A DNA stretch of 64,000 bases from Salipiger abyssi (GCF_001975705.1 NZ_CP015093.1:2790001-2854000); one strand, 5' to 3'. Shown: positions 51,586 to 61,178, numbered from the stretch's first letter. The notes: generated by a model from the sequence alone, not told the origin. Made by a program: numbers and translations.

Positions 51586-51643
51586 CTACGGTTACGCGCT
51601 GCTATTGGAGTCGTTCCGGAAGAGCACCTGCCCCTCCGCATAG

Positions 51644-51662
51644 GGTGGGTGTTCAACCCACC
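51644..51662. repeat. Palindromic intergenic repeat, diverged copy
   Basis: GGTGGGT-GTTCA-ACCCACC, 8 bases before the MaoC stop. The same outer half-sites as the other copies with a different centre. The pair 51567-51662 lies between convergent genes. Confidence 0.55.
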
Positions 51663-51669
51663 GTCCGCG

Positions 51670-52113
51670 TCAATCGAACTTGCGCGACGGCGCCAGCACC
51701 TTGGCCTCGCCCACCAGCACCTTCTTGCCGTCCACCGTGCAGAGGCAATCCAGCGTCACATGGCGCTTGGCGTGGTCGATACCGGTGACCTTCACCTCGG
51801 CATAGACGGTATCGCCCGGGCGCACCGGGCCGAGGAATTTCAGCGTCTGGCCCATATAGATCGTGCCGTGCCCGGGCAACTGCTCGCCGATCACCGCCGA
51901 GATCAGCCCGGCGGTCAGCATGCCATGCGCGATGCGGCCCTCGAAGATCGTGTCATGGGCGTAATCGTCGTCCAGATGTACCGGGTTCCGGTCGGTCGAG
52001 ACCTCGGCGAACAGCTCGATATCGCGATCCGTAACATGTTTGCGCAGATGGCGGGTCATCCCCATCTCGATATCCTCGATGCAGATCGTCCCGCGCGGGA
52101 AATTATCGAACAT
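51670..52113 (-). CDS. MaoC-like (R)-specific enoyl-CoA hydratase
   Basis: 147 residues from ATG 52113, preferred over 52125 because GGAGG lies 5 bases before it. Hot-dog fold hydratase with the catalytic Asp/His motif intact: FAEVSTDRNPVHLDDDYAHDTIFEGRIAHGMLTAGLIS. Such enzymes hydrate trans-enoyl-CoA in fatty-acid or PHA metabolism (PhaJ-like) or act in the methylaspartate/ethylmalonyl routes. No clear pathway partner is adjacent. Confidence 0.88.
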   Translation of the reverse strand: MFDNFPRGTICIEDIEMGMTRHLRKHVTDRDIELFAEVSTDRNPVHLDDDYAHDTIFEGRIAHGMLTAGLISAVIGEQLPGHGTIYMGQTLKFLGPVRPGDTVYAEVKVTGIDHAKRHVTLDCLCTVDGKKVLVGEAKVLAPSRKFD

Positions 52114-52253
52114 CTCAGCCTCCATGATTCTCGGCCCGGTAATAAATAATCGGCATGACGCCAGTTTCGGGTAACTTTATTACTTCGCGGTCGCAGAAAA
52201 TCAAGAGAATTCGCCCGCCATGGCACGAAAGTCCTGTGGCGGGCGGGGTCGGA

Positions 52254-53126
52254 TCAGCGCAGGAAGCCGATGGAATAGGTCGGCGTGATGCCCTCGCGGC
52301 CGAGGAAGGCCAGCAGCGCCTCCTCATGCGGGTGCTCGTCGGTGAGGGTCTCCTCCGCCGCGAGTCCGCCGGTGATGAAGAGCGAATCGATATCCTCGCC
52401 CTGGGCGCCGAGAATGTCGGTCTTGACCCCGTCGCCGATGGCCAGGATCGACGGATCGGTCAGATCCGGCGCCACCTCGAAGAGCCGGCGGCGGGCGAGG
52501 TCGTAGATCGGCGGGTGCGGCTTGCCGAAATAGAGGCTCTCGCCGCCCATCTCGGTATAGAGCGCCGCCACCGCACCCGCGCACCATTCACGCCGCTCGC
52601 CCCGGTCCACCACGATATCGGGATTGGCGCAGAGCAGCTTCAGCCCCATCTGCTTGGCATAAAGAAGTTGCGGGCGCAGCGTGGCCGGATCGGCGGCGGC
52701 GTCGAAGGGGCCGGTGCAGACGATGCCCTCGGCGTCTTCCAGCGCCACCCGCTCGATCGCCACCGGGTCGGTGATCAGCTTCATCGGCTCGAAGAACGGC
52801 GCCTCGGCCGGGACGCCGACGAACCAGACCTTGTTGCCCACCGCGCCGGTGAACATCGCGGCGCGGGCGGAATCGCCGGAACTGGCGATATTGTCCCAGC
52901 AATCCTCGGGCACGTTGAAGCCCTCGAGCTGTTTATAGACCTCGGCGCGCGCGCGGGGCGAGTTGGTGACCAGCACCACCACGCCGCCATCGGCGCGATA
53001 GGCGCGCAGCGCCTCGACCGCTTCGGGATAGGCGGTGACGCCGTTATGCACACAGCCCCAGAGGTCGACGAACATCGCCTCGTAATTGCCGGAAATCTCG
53101 GAAAGCGCGCGGATGATCTGGGTCAT
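52254..53126 (-). CDS. HAD-IIA phosphatase, TIGR01459 family
   Basis: This 290-residue protein shows the HAD motifs: FVDLWGCVHNGV (nucleophile Asp21), VLVTNSPR (motif II), a cap domain at ~80-180 and ILAIGDGVKTDILGAQGEDIDSLFITGG (motif IV). TIGR01459 proteins are alphaproteobacterial HAD-IIA phosphatases related to NagD with unknown substrate. Confidence 0.9.
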   Translation of the reverse strand: MTQIIRALSEISGNYEAMFVDLWGCVHNGVTAYPEAVEALRAYRADGGVVVLVTNSPRARAEVYKQLEGFNVPEDCWDNIASSGDSARAAMFTGAVGNKVWFVGVPAEAPFFEPMKLITDPVAIERVALEDAEGIVCTGPFDAAADPATLRPQLLYAKQMGLKLLCANPDIVVDRGERREWCAGAVAALYTEMGGESLYFGKPHPPIYDLARRRLFEVAPDLTDPSILAIGDGVKTDILGAQGEDIDSLFITGGLAAEETLTDEHPHEEALLAFLGREGITPTYSIGFLR

Positions 53127-53195
53127 GGGGGCCTCTGGCTGACATCTGGCCCCTTGATAGGCGTCGCCCCCCTGCTTGGCCAGTCCCTGCGGCGC

Positions 53196-54068
53196 TCAGA
53201 GATGCGCGGTGACGTGCCAGGCAAAGCGCGCGGTATCGCCGGGCGCGAGCGAGAGGCTGAAGGGCCGCTTGGCGATCTGCGGCGAGGCGCCGGTTGCGGC
53301 GGCCATGCCGTGCCAGGGCTCGACGCAGAGATAGGGCGCGCCGGGGATCGTCCAGAGCGCCAGGTTGGGCAGGTTCTCGAAGCTGAAAGCCAGTTCCGGC
53401 CCGCCGGGCACACCGTAGCGCAGCCCGTCGCCGGCGCCCTCGGGAAAGATCATCGCATCGGCGTCGAACTGCTCGGGCGCCAGCACCAGCCGGCCAGCCG
53501 CAAACGGCGAGGGTTCGCGGTCGGGCGGCAGCAGCCCGTCTTGCAGCCGCGCCATCGGCGGTTCCGCGCCATTGTCGAGCCGGATCTCGTGCGGCGCGCC
53601 CCCGGCGCCGGGCAGCGGCCAGGCAAAGGCCGGGTGAAAGCCGAAGCCGAAGGGCATGGGCTTCGGGTCGCGGTTGGCGATCTCGACGCTGACGCTGAGC
53701 CTGTCGCCGGCGAGCGCATGGCTGACCGCCAGCTCGAAGGCGAAGGGGTAGAGCGCGCGGGTCTCGGCGCTGTCACGCAGCACATGGCGGCAACTGTCTG
53801 CGCCCTGTGCATCGAGCTCAAAGCGCGACCGGCGGGCAAAGCCGTGCTGGCGCATATCGGCCTCGTGATCGCCCACGGCGATGCGGTCACCGGGAGCCTT
53901 GCCGACGATGGGGAAAAGGATCGGCGCGCGCCCGCTCCACCAGGCCGGATCGCCGTGCCAGAGCAGATCGGCGCCCCCGGCGGTGCGCAGGCTCTGCATC
54001 TCGGCGCCGAGCGGCGAGACGGTGGCGGTGAGGCGATCGCTTGCGATGCGGATGAGATCGGGGTCCAT
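53196..54068 (-). CDS. Aldose 1-epimerase-like protein
   Basis: This 290-residue protein starts at ATG 54068 (upstream extension is not conserved). It has the galactose-mutarotase fold: AEMQSLRTAGGADLLWHGDPAWWSGRAPILFPIVG, catalytic His in MPFGFGFHPAFAWPL and Glu in YLCVEPWHGMAA. It belongs to the D-hexose-6-phosphate epimerase/YihR-type relatives; the sugar is not known. Confidence 0.88.
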   Translation of the reverse strand: MDPDLIRIASDRLTATVSPLGAEMQSLRTAGGADLLWHGDPAWWSGRAPILFPIVGKAPGDRIAVGDHEADMRQHGFARRSRFELDAQGADSCRHVLRDSAETRALYPFAFELAVSHALAGDRLSVSVEIANRDPKPMPFGFGFHPAFAWPLPGAGGAPHEIRLDNGAEPPMARLQDGLLPPDREPSPFAAGRLVLAPEQFDADAMIFPEGAGDGLRYGVPGGPELAFSFENLPNLALWTIPGAPYLCVEPWHGMAAATGASPQIAKRPFSLSLAPGDTARFAWHVTAHL

Positions 54069-54186
54069 GGGGGCTCCTGCGCGTGTCCGATAGGCGCACA
54101 GTGCCGCAGAGTGCGCTCGGAGGCCAGCCACCTCCGGGGTCTGTTTTCCAAAGGGCCCCGGTACCGTCCCCGTGTGGCGCCGTAGC

Positions 54187-54205
54187 GGCAGGCAATCTGC
54201 CAACC
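54187..54205. repeat. Palindromic intergenic repeat, diverged reverse copy
   Basis: On the reverse strand it reads GGTTGGCAGATTGCCTGCC, sharing the GGCAGATTGCC core with the copies at 36791 and 51567. Confidence 0.5.
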
Positions 54206-54236
54206 GCAGCCCCGTCAGAGGCGGACACGCGACCGG

Positions 54237-54716
54237 CTAGCCGCGCAACAGGCCCATCGCCGGCGGCTCGTCCTTCACCGGCTTTGTCACGATATAGCTG
54301 TAATAGCGCCGCACCCCGGCGCGGCTTTCCAGGAGCCCGTCCATCAGAGTCTGGAACGCCGCCACGTCCGGCGCGACCACCTGCATGAGATAATCGTAGC
54401 CGCCGCCGATGGCCCAGCAGCCGGTCACCGCGTCGAGCCGCGCCACCGTGCGCTCGAAGATCTGAAAGCTTTCCGCCCGGTGGCTCTCCAGCTCGACGGT
54501 CACGAAGACCTGCACATGCGGGCCGATGCCGGCGAGGTCGATCTCGGCGCGGTAGCCGCGGATCAGCCCGACCTGCTCCAGCCGCTTCATGCGCTCCCAG
54601 CAGGGGGTGGGCGACAGGTTCACCCGCGCCGCCAGCTCGGTCTTGGCGATGCGGCCCTCGCGGCAAAGGGTTGCTAGGATGGCGATGTCTCTGGCGTCGA
54701 GGCGGGTGGCATTCAT
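54237..54716 (-). CDS. Lrp/AsnC family transcriptional regulator
   Basis: 159 residues from ATG 54716. N-terminal winged HTH (LDARDIAILATLCREGRIAKTELAARVNLSPTPCWERMKRLEQVGLI) and C-terminal RAM domain (VQVFVTVELESHRAESFQIFERTVARLDAVTGCWAIGGGYDYLMQVV). It is divergent from eutBC, the arrangement of the DoeX/EutR-type regulators of ectoine catabolism; the 114-base gap (54717-54830) should hold both promoters. Confidence 0.9.
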   Translation of the reverse strand: MNATRLDARDIAILATLCREGRIAKTELAARVNLSPTPCWERMKRLEQVGLIRGYRAEIDLAGIGPHVQVFVTVELESHRAESFQIFERTVARLDAVTGCWAIGGGYDYLMQVVAPDVAAFQTLMDGLLESRAGVRRYYSYIVTKPVKDEPPAMGLLRG

Positions 54717-54830
54717 AGTCTGCTTGTTCCGGTCGGCGGCGGGTTTGTCAATCTGGACAACCCTCGCAAGCCTCCGGGAGGCGGCACTGGACATTGCGAC
54801 GGGCCCGGCCAATGCTGCGGCAAAGGGGCA

Positions 54831-55799
54831 ATGGCAGGGCTTATGGTCACTCTCGACGACGTCACAGCGGCGCGGTCGCGGATCCGGGACAGGGTGCGCC
54901 TGACCCCGGTCAAACAGTCACCCGCGCTGTCGGAGCTTGCGGGCGGGCCTGTCTGGCTGAAATGCGAGCATCACCAGGAGACCGGCGCCTTCAAGCTGCG
55001 CGGCGCCGCCAATGCGGTGGCGCGGCTGGGAGATGTGGCCGGCGTCACCACCGCCTCCACCGGCAATCACGGCAGGGCGCTCGCCTATGCGGCGCGGCAG
55101 GTGGGGCTGCCGGCGGTGATCTGCGTTTCGCGTCTGGTGCCCGAGAACAAACGCGCCGCGATCACCGCGCTCGGCGCCGAGGCGCGGGTGACCGGGGCGA
55201 GCCAGGACGAGGCGTTCGAGGAGGCGCGGCGGCTGGAGCGCGAGGAGGGCTTTGCGCTCATCCCGCCCTTCGATCACCCCGATATCGTCGCCGGGCAGGG
55301 CACGCTGGGGCTGGAGATTCTCGACCAGCTGCCCGATGCCGCCACCCTCGCCATCCCGCTCTCCGGCGGCGGGCTGCTGGCCGGTGTCGCGCTGGCGGCC
55401 AAGGCGCGGCGACCGGAGATCCGCATCATCGGCATCAGCATGGAACGCGGCGCGGCCATGGCGGCAAGCCTCAGCGCCGGGCATCCGGTCGAGGTCGAGG
55501 AGGTGGAAACCCTTGCCGACAGCCTCGGCGGCGGCATCGGGCGCGACAACCGGCTGACCTTTGCGCTCTGCCGTGACCTTATGGACGGGATGATCCTGCT
55601 CTCGGAGGCCGAGATCGCCGCCGGCATCCGCCATCTCGCGCGCGAAGACGGTGAGACGGTCGAGGGCGCCGCCGCCGTCGGTGCCGGGGCGGTGCTGGCG
55701 GGCAAGCTGCGTGCCAGAGGTGGCCCGCTGGTCCTGCTGCTCTCGGGCGGCAATATCGACCCGGCGCTGCACCGGGAGATCGTCGGGGAGACATCATGA
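54831..55799 (+). CDS. eutB: Hydroxyectoine utilisation dehydratase
   Basis: 322 residues (a start at ATG 54843 is also possible). Threonine-dehydratase-like PLP enzyme: Lys in TGAFKLRGAANAV binds PLP, STGNHGRALAYAARQVG is the phosphate loop, and LSGGGLLAGVALAAKA the Gly-rich PLP-phosphate site. The eutB family is specific for ectoine/hydroxyectoine degradation and proposed to act on hydroxylated intermediates. It overlaps eutC by 4 bases. Confidence 0.85.
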   Translation: MAGLMVTLDDVTAARSRIRDRVRLTPVKQSPALSELAGGPVWLKCEHHQETGAFKLRGAANAVARLGDVAGVTTASTGNHGRALAYAARQVGLPAVICVSRLVPENKRAAITALGAEARVTGASQDEAFEEARRLEREEGFALIPPFDHPDIVAGQGTLGLEILDQLPDAATLAIPLSGGGLLAGVALAAKARRPEIRIIGISMERGAAMAASLSAGHPVEVEEVETLADSLGGGIGRDNRLTFALCRDLMDGMILLSEAEIAAGIRHLAREDGETVEGAAAVGAGAVLAGKLRARGGPLVLLLSGGNIDPALHREIVGETS

Positions 55800-56755
55800 G
55801 CGACATCCGCATTCTGCACGAAACCGACCTGCGGGCGCGCATCGCGCTGGATCTCGCCGCCATCGATGTGGTCGAGCGCGCCTTTGCGACCCTCGCCGGC
55901 GGCGGGGTCGAGATGCCGCCGATCCTGTCGATGCATATGCCGGATCTCAATGGCGAGGTCGATGTGAAGACCGCCTATGTGCCGGGGTTGCCGGGTTTTG
56001 CGGTGAAGATCTCGCCGGGGTTTTTCGACAACCCGGCCAAGGGGCTTCCCTCGACCTCGGGGCTGATGGTGGTTCTGTCGACCGAGACGGGCCGGGTAAG
56101 GGCGGTATTGCTCGACAACGGCTATCTTACCGATGTGCGCACGGCCGCCGCCGGCGGCGTGGCAGCGCGGCATCTGGCCCCCGAGGGCGCGCGGCGGGCG
56201 ACGATCTTCGGGGCCGGGCTTCAGGCGCGGATGCAGTTGCAGGCGCTGCGGCTGGTCCGCCCGATCGAGGATGTGGCGATCTGGGCGCGCGATCCCGAAA
56301 AGGCGCGCGCACTGGCGGCAGAGCTGAGCGAGGAGGGGCTGCGCGTGCGGGCCTGTGCCGATCCCGCCGAGGCCGCCGCCTTTGGCGAGGTGATCGTGAC
56401 CACGACCCCCGCGACCGAGCCGATCCTGCGCGCCGAATGGCTGCGCCCGGGCCAGCATGTCACCGCGATGGGCAGCGACCAGCCCGGCAAGGGCGAGCTC
56501 GATCCGGAATGCCTCGCCCGCGCGGACCTCTATGTCGCCGACCGGGTCAGCCAGACCCGCACGCAGGGCGAGCTGCGCGCCGCGCTGGCGGCTGGCACGG
56601 TGCAGAACGCCGATGGCATTCCCGAACTGGGCGATGTCATCACCGGCCGCCACCCGGGGCGCACCGCACCCGATCAGATCACCATTGCCGATCTGACCGG
56701 CACCGGGGTGCAGGACACCGCGATTGCCACCCACGCGCTGTCCGCCTTCGACTGA
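55796..56755 (+). CDS. eutC: Ectoine utilisation protein, ornithine cyclodeaminase family
   Basis: This 319-residue NAD(P)-binding protein has GNAT-free Rossmann motifs (TIFGAGLQARMQLQALRLVRPIEDVAIWARDPEKARALA) and the mu-crystallin/OCD core (VDVKTAYVPGLPGFAVKISPGFFDNPAKGLPSTSGLMVVL; AMGSDQPGKGELDPECL). It works with EutB in hydroxyectoine breakdown. The remaining pathway genes (hydrolase, deacetylase, transporter) do not follow here. Confidence 0.85.
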   Translation: MSDIRILHETDLRARIALDLAAIDVVERAFATLAGGGVEMPPILSMHMPDLNGEVDVKTAYVPGLPGFAVKISPGFFDNPAKGLPSTSGLMVVLSTETGRVRAVLLDNGYLTDVRTAAAGGVAARHLAPEGARRATIFGAGLQARMQLQALRLVRPIEDVAIWARDPEKARALAAELSEEGLRVRACADPAEAAAFGEVIVTTTPATEPILRAEWLRPGQHVTAMGSDQPGKGELDPECLARADLYVADRVSQTRTQGELRAALAAGTVQNADGIPELGDVITGRHPGRTAPDQITIADLTGTGVQDTAIATHALSAFD

Positions 56756-57054
56756 GCGGTTGGCCGGGCCCGGGAGGCCTGAGGCAGCACACGTTTAGAG
56801 CGATAGCATATTTTTTCGGCAGACCCGGCCCGCCGCTGCGGCCTGCGTCTGGTGTCAGCCCAGGAGGGACGCGACGTCACCTTTGTCGCGATGGGCGAAA
56901 CCCTGCCCATCCATGCTTCAGGGGGTGAGGAGGCGGCGGAAAATCCTGATTTCATATGGATTTGCTGCCTGGGCTGACGCAATCTTCCTGAACAACGAAA
57001 AACTGTAACAAAGCCCTGCCATCACCCGGGCAGCGAGTACATCAGGGAATCACC
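56756..57054. other. Gap between eutC and the nuclease gene
   Basis: 299 bases with no convincing gene. AT-richer near 56805-56815 and before the ATG at 57055, where a promoter is likely. Confidence 0.4.
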
Positions 57055-60000
57055 ATGGGTCATTTTCATAGAGGCGCCCCGCGCGCCGGGTTCTGGAATA
57101 CAACTATCACGGGCACGGAGCGGAGAGACATTTTGCTCGGGTCCATGCGTGACGACACGATCTCGGGGCTGGGCGGCAACGATCTGCTTCTCGGGCGTCA
57201 CGGGGATGATCTGATGGAAGGCGGTGCCGGGAACGACCTGATCGTCGGCGGACGCGGATCGGACACGGCGGTCTATGCCGGTTCGGTCCTGGAGTACCGG
57301 ATCGGGTCGCCCTGGCAGCACAACCATGGCCATGGCCACGGTTTCGGGCATGGTTTCGGACATCGCCCGGGGCATGTTACCGGACCGGTCATCGTGACCT
57401 CTGTCTCGCCGGGTGTCGCCGATGCCGGGCGCGATATGCTGACCGGTATCGAGGCGCTGTATTTCCGCGCGGACGACTACACGCTCTATCTCGACGGCAC
57501 CAACAACGCCGTTCTCGCCGCCGACGATGCGGTCTCCACGTCGGAGAACGGTGCGCTGGTCATCGACACCGCGCAGCTGCTCGCCAATGACCGCGAGTTC
57601 GATGGCGATACCATGGCGGTGTCTGCCGTCGACGGTCTCAGCGCGTCGGGTGCCACGGTGTCGCTGGACGGCACGCAGGTCAGCTACGATCCGGGCACGC
57701 TGTTCGACCATCTGGGCGCCGGCGAAACCGCGACCGATACTTTCACCTACACCGTCGATGACGGAAAAGGCGGCACCGATACCGCAACCGTCACGGTCAC
57801 CATCGCGGGCGAGAACGACGCGCCGTCGCTGCTGACAGTCGACAGCATCTGCCTGATCGAGGGCAATGCCGAGGCGCCCACCGTGCTGGCCGCCTCCGAT
57901 GCCGAGGGCGACACGCTGAGCTACGCGATCACCGGCGGGGCCGATGCCGCGCTGTTCGGGATCGACGCGGCCACCGGCACGCTGGCTTTCCTCTCCGCGC
58001 CCGAGGCCGGCGCACCGCTCGATCACGGTGCCGACAATCGCTATGATGTGGAGATCACCGTCAGCGACGGCAACGGCGGCAGCGTCAGCCGCGCCGTTCA
58101 GGTGGCGGTTCAGGCCGCGCCGCTCGCGGGCCGCCAGACCGTCGCTTATGACATGGTGGGCAGCGCCAGCCAGAACCTTGTCGGCTACAGCAACACCGCG
58201 CCGGTCTTTGGCAGCGCGGGGGACGGGTTCGGCCTGTTCTCGGTCGCGACCGGCGGCTCGATCCCCTTCGCCGTGCTCGACGACAGCGCCGGGGTGTACG
58301 CGCCGGATTCGCTGGGCATCATCGACTCGGCCTCCAACACCGACACGTTCTTCGGCGTCACCGACACCCAGAACGGCGACAATAACGGCCCGGTCTCGGC
58401 GAGCTGGAGCTTCGATATCGGCGGCTATAGCGACCTGTCGCTCGCGGTCGATGTCGGCGCCATGGGGGATTTCGAAAGCTCCGACAGCTTCACGATCACG
58501 TACAATATCGATGGCGGGTCCGAGACCATCCTGTTCGACTTCGTCGCCGACGAGGCCGCCTCGCTCGACTACACTCTGGCCGGGGGCAACACCTTCTCGC
58601 TGAACGATCCGCTGACCGTGGCGGGGACGGCTGAGGTGCTGTCCAACGTGCTGCAAACGCTGAGCGCGGATATCGCCGGTACCGGGTCTGTGCTGAACGT
58701 CACGCTGACCGCCGAGGCCGATGGCGGGTCCGAGGCGTTTGCCATGCAGAACCTGGTGATCGAGGCGGCGGGCGGCGGCAGCGCCCCCGTGGAGCCCACC
58801 GAATACGCCATTGCGGCGCTCGGCGAGGATGCGTTCGAGGGCGACAGCGGTACCGCCGGTTACACGTTCCAGATCACCCGCAGCGGCGATGTGAGTGCGG
58901 CGGGCAGCGTCGATTTCACCGTCGGCGGCGAGGTCGATGCGGCGGATTTCGGCGGCACGCTGCCATCGGGCACCGTCAGCTTTGCCGCCGGCCAGACCTG
59001 CGCGACCTTCACGCTTGAGGTGACCGGCGATCTCACCGTCGAGGATGACGAGCTTTTCGATGTGATCCTGTCGAATCCCTCCGATGGCAGCCTGACCGAT
59101 GCCAGCGCCTCGGTCACCGTGCTGGACGATGACGACCTGACGCTGATTTCCACCATCCAGGGCAGCGGTGCCGCCAGCGACTATGTCAATCAGGTGGTCA
59201 CCGTATCGGCCATTGTCACGCAGGTCACCGGCAGCGGCTATTACCTTCAGGAAGAGGATGCCGATAGCGACGGCGACGCCGGCACTTCCGAAGGCGTCTT
59301 CGTCTTCACCGGGGGCGACAACCCGGCGGTGGGCGATCATGTGATCCTGCGCGGCGCGGTCGAGGAATATTTCGGCGAAACCCAGATCGATCAGGAAACG
59401 GTGCGTGTGGTGTCCTCGGGCAATGCGCTGCCCACAGCGGCGGCGGTGCTGCTCAGCCCGGATGTGGCGCAGGATTTCGAGGCCATCGAGGGCATGCGCG
59501 TGACACTCGACAGCGGTGTCGCGGACGAACGTCTGACGGTGATCGAGAATTTCAATCTCGACCGCTACGGCGAAATCGTGCTCTCGGCCGGCACCCAGAT
59601 GCAGCCTACGCAGCTCTACGACGCCCAGACCGAGGCCGAAGAGATCCAGGCGCTGATGGAGGCCAACACCAACAACCGCCTGCTGATCGACGATGGCGTG
59701 TCGTCTCAGAACCCCGATGCCTTTACCTTCATCCCCAACGCCACGGCGGGCGACAATGGCAATGGCTATCTCGACGCGGGGGATACCTTTACCGCCGACG
59801 GGCCGACGCTGCGACTGGGGGCCGAGCTCAACGCGCCGGTCACCGGGGCGATGGGCTATGCCTATGGCGAGTATCGTCTGGTGATCGATGGCCAGCTCGA
59901 TATCGACGAGAGCACCAATAGTGGCGCGCGTCAGGCGGTGCCCGATCCGGTGGGGGGCGATCTCCAGATCGCCTCGGTCAACGTGCTGAACTATTTCACC

Positions 60001-61101
60001 ACGCTGAGCGGCGGGGTCGGGCCGAACAGCCTGGATCCGCGCGGCGCCAGAACCGCGGCGGATCTCGATCGCCAGACCGCGTCGCTGGTCGATGCCATTC
60101 TGGGCACCGGAGCCGAGGCGCTTGCCTTGCAGGAGCTGGAGAATGGCGGCTTTGCCGACGGTTCGGCCATCGACACGCTGGTCGATGCGCTGAACGCCGA
60201 GGCGGCGCTGCGCGGGCTCTCCGCCAGCTATGCCTTTGTCGATCCCACCGGCGGCGATCCCGACGGCTATATCGGCACCGATGCAATCACCACCGGCATC
60301 ATCTACGATACGACCAGCCTGACGCTGGTTGCCTCCGACCACATCGTCTTCGACGAGCCTTCGGCAGCCACCACCTATGCGCTGGCCGAGGTGCTGAACG
60401 CGGTGGTGCCGGCGGGCGACCGGCTGGGCGATTTCCAGCGCAACCGCCCCTCCGTCGCCGCCACCTTCGAGGATCCCGAGACGGGCGAGCGCTTCACCAT
60501 CGTCTCGAACCATTTCAAGTCGAAGGGCGATAGCGGGCTGGTCGATCTGGTCGCCGCCGCGCAGGACTATCTCGACAATGGCGGCATGGGGATCACCCAG
60601 GCCGATATCGACGCGCTGACCAGCGATCCGAACTACGATCAGGGCGATGGCCAGGGGTTCTGGAACGCGGTGCGCGCCGATGCGGCGGGCGAAGTGCAGG
60701 ACTGGGTCGAAACCGCCTATAATGGCGGAGGCGTCACCGACTATCTGCTGATGGGCGATTTCAACGCCTATGCTCAGGAAGACCCGGTCCAGACCCTGAC
60801 CGACGATCCGGATATGGTGGACCTCATCGACGCCTTCATCGGTACCGAGAACGCCTATAGCTATGTGTTCGACGGCCAGCAGGGCGCGCTCGATCAGGCG
60901 GTGGCCTCCGCCGGGCTTGCGGGCGATGTCACCGGTCTGACCGAGTGGCATATCAATGCCGACGAGCCGGATCTGCTCAGCTACAACAGCGCGTTCAACG
61001 ATCCGGGCTTTTATGAGGACAGCCTGTTTGCGTCCTCCGATCACGACCCGCTGATCCTCGGGCTGGATCTGACGCCGGACAGCTTCGATCTGCTCACCTG
61101 A
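57055..61101 (+). CDS. Large secreted RTX nuclease, ExeM/NucH type
   Basis: Encodes 1348 residues. RTX repeats at ~20-85 (RDDTISGLGGNDLLLGRHGDDLMEGGAGNDLIVGG), a His/Gly-rich insert (NHGHGHGFGHGFGHRPGH), VCBS/cadherin-like domains (~160-360), a beta region, Calx-beta (~585-700), an OB-like domain (~700-830) and an endonuclease/exonuclease/phosphatase domain at ~970-1340. Catalytic motifs are complete: ASVNVLNYFTT, Glu in ALQELENGG (~1026), SNHFKSKG, LLMGDFNAYAQ (~1235) and SSDHDPLIL (~1328). It should degrade extracellular DNA; export is probably by type I. An intrinsic terminator follows. Confidence 0.9.
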   Translation: MGHFHRGAPRAGFWNTTITGTERRDILLGSMRDDTISGLGGNDLLLGRHGDDLMEGGAGNDLIVGGRGSDTAVYAGSVLEYRIGSPWQHNHGHGHGFGHGFGHRPGHVTGPVIVTSVSPGVADAGRDMLTGIEALYFRADDYTLYLDGTNNAVLAADDAVSTSENGALVIDTAQLLANDREFDGDTMAVSAVDGLSASGATVSLDGTQVSYDPGTLFDHLGAGETATDTFTYTVDDGKGGTDTATVTVTIAGENDAPSLLTVDSICLIEGNAEAPTVLAASDAEGDTLSYAITGGADAALFGIDAATGTLAFLSAPEAGAPLDHGADNRYDVEITVSDGNGGSVSRAVQVAVQAAPLAGRQTVAYDMVGSASQNLVGYSNTAPVFGSAGDGFGLFSVATGGSIPFAVLDDSAGVYAPDSLGIIDSASNTDTFFGVTDTQNGDNNGPVSASWSFDIGGYSDLSLAVDVGAMGDFESSDSFTITYNIDGGSETILFDFVADEAASLDYTLAGGNTFSLNDPLTVAGTAEVLSNVLQTLSADIAGTGSVLNVTLTAEADGGSEAFAMQNLVIEAAGGGSAPVEPTEYAIAALGEDAFEGDSGTAGYTFQITRSGDVSAAGSVDFTVGGEVDAADFGGTLPSGTVSFAAGQTCATFTLEVTGDLTVEDDELFDVILSNPSDGSLTDASASVTVLDDDDLTLISTIQGSGAASDYVNQVVTVSAIVTQVTGSGYYLQEEDADSDGDAGTSEGVFVFTGGDNPAVGDHVILRGAVEEYFGETQIDQETVRVVSSGNALPTAAAVLLSPDVAQDFEAIEGMRVTLDSGVADERLTVIENFNLDRYGEIVLSAGTQMQPTQLYDAQTEAEEIQALMEANTNNRLLIDDGVSSQNPDAFTFIPNATAGDNGNGYLDAGDTFTADGPTLRLGAELNAPVTGAMGYAYGEYRLVIDGQLDIDESTNSGARQAVPDPVGGDLQIASVNVLNYFTTLSGGVGPNSLDPRGARTAADLDRQTASLVDAILGTGAEALALQELENGGFADGSAIDTLVDALNAEAALRGLSASYAFVDPTGGDPDGYIGTDAITTGIIYDTTSLTLVASDHIVFDEPSAATTYALAEVLNAVVPAGDRLGDFQRNRPSVAATFEDPETGERFTIVSNHFKSKGDSGLVDLVAAAQDYLDNGGMGITQADIDALTSDPNYDQGDGQGFWNAVRADAAGEVQDWVETAYNGGGVTDYLLMGDFNAYAQEDPVQTLTDDPDMVDLIDAFIGTENAYSYVFDGQQGALDQAVASAGLAGDVTGLTEWHINADEPDLLSYNSAFNDPGFYEDSLFASSDHDPLILGLDLTPDSFDLLT

Positions 61102-61128
61102 GCCGAGGCCCTGAACCCGAAACCAAAG

Positions 61129-61156
61129 ACGCCGCGCTGTCACAGCGCGGCGTTTT
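61129..61156 (+). terminator. Strong terminator between nuclease and TamB genes
   Basis: Arms ACGCCGCGCTG (61129-61139) and CAGCGCGGCGT (61143-61153) form an 11-bp stem with loop TCA, followed by TTTT. It lies between convergent genes and may act in both directions. Confidence 0.88.
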
Positions 61157-61178
61157 CATGTCTGGCGGAGGGGGGCGC

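Noticed and set aside
57022..61143. Reverse-strand open frame of 1373 codons
   Set aside because: Shadow of the RTX nuclease gene caused by high GC; the peptide is Arg/Gly/Asp-biased with no domain, whereas the forward frame has a complete nuclease.
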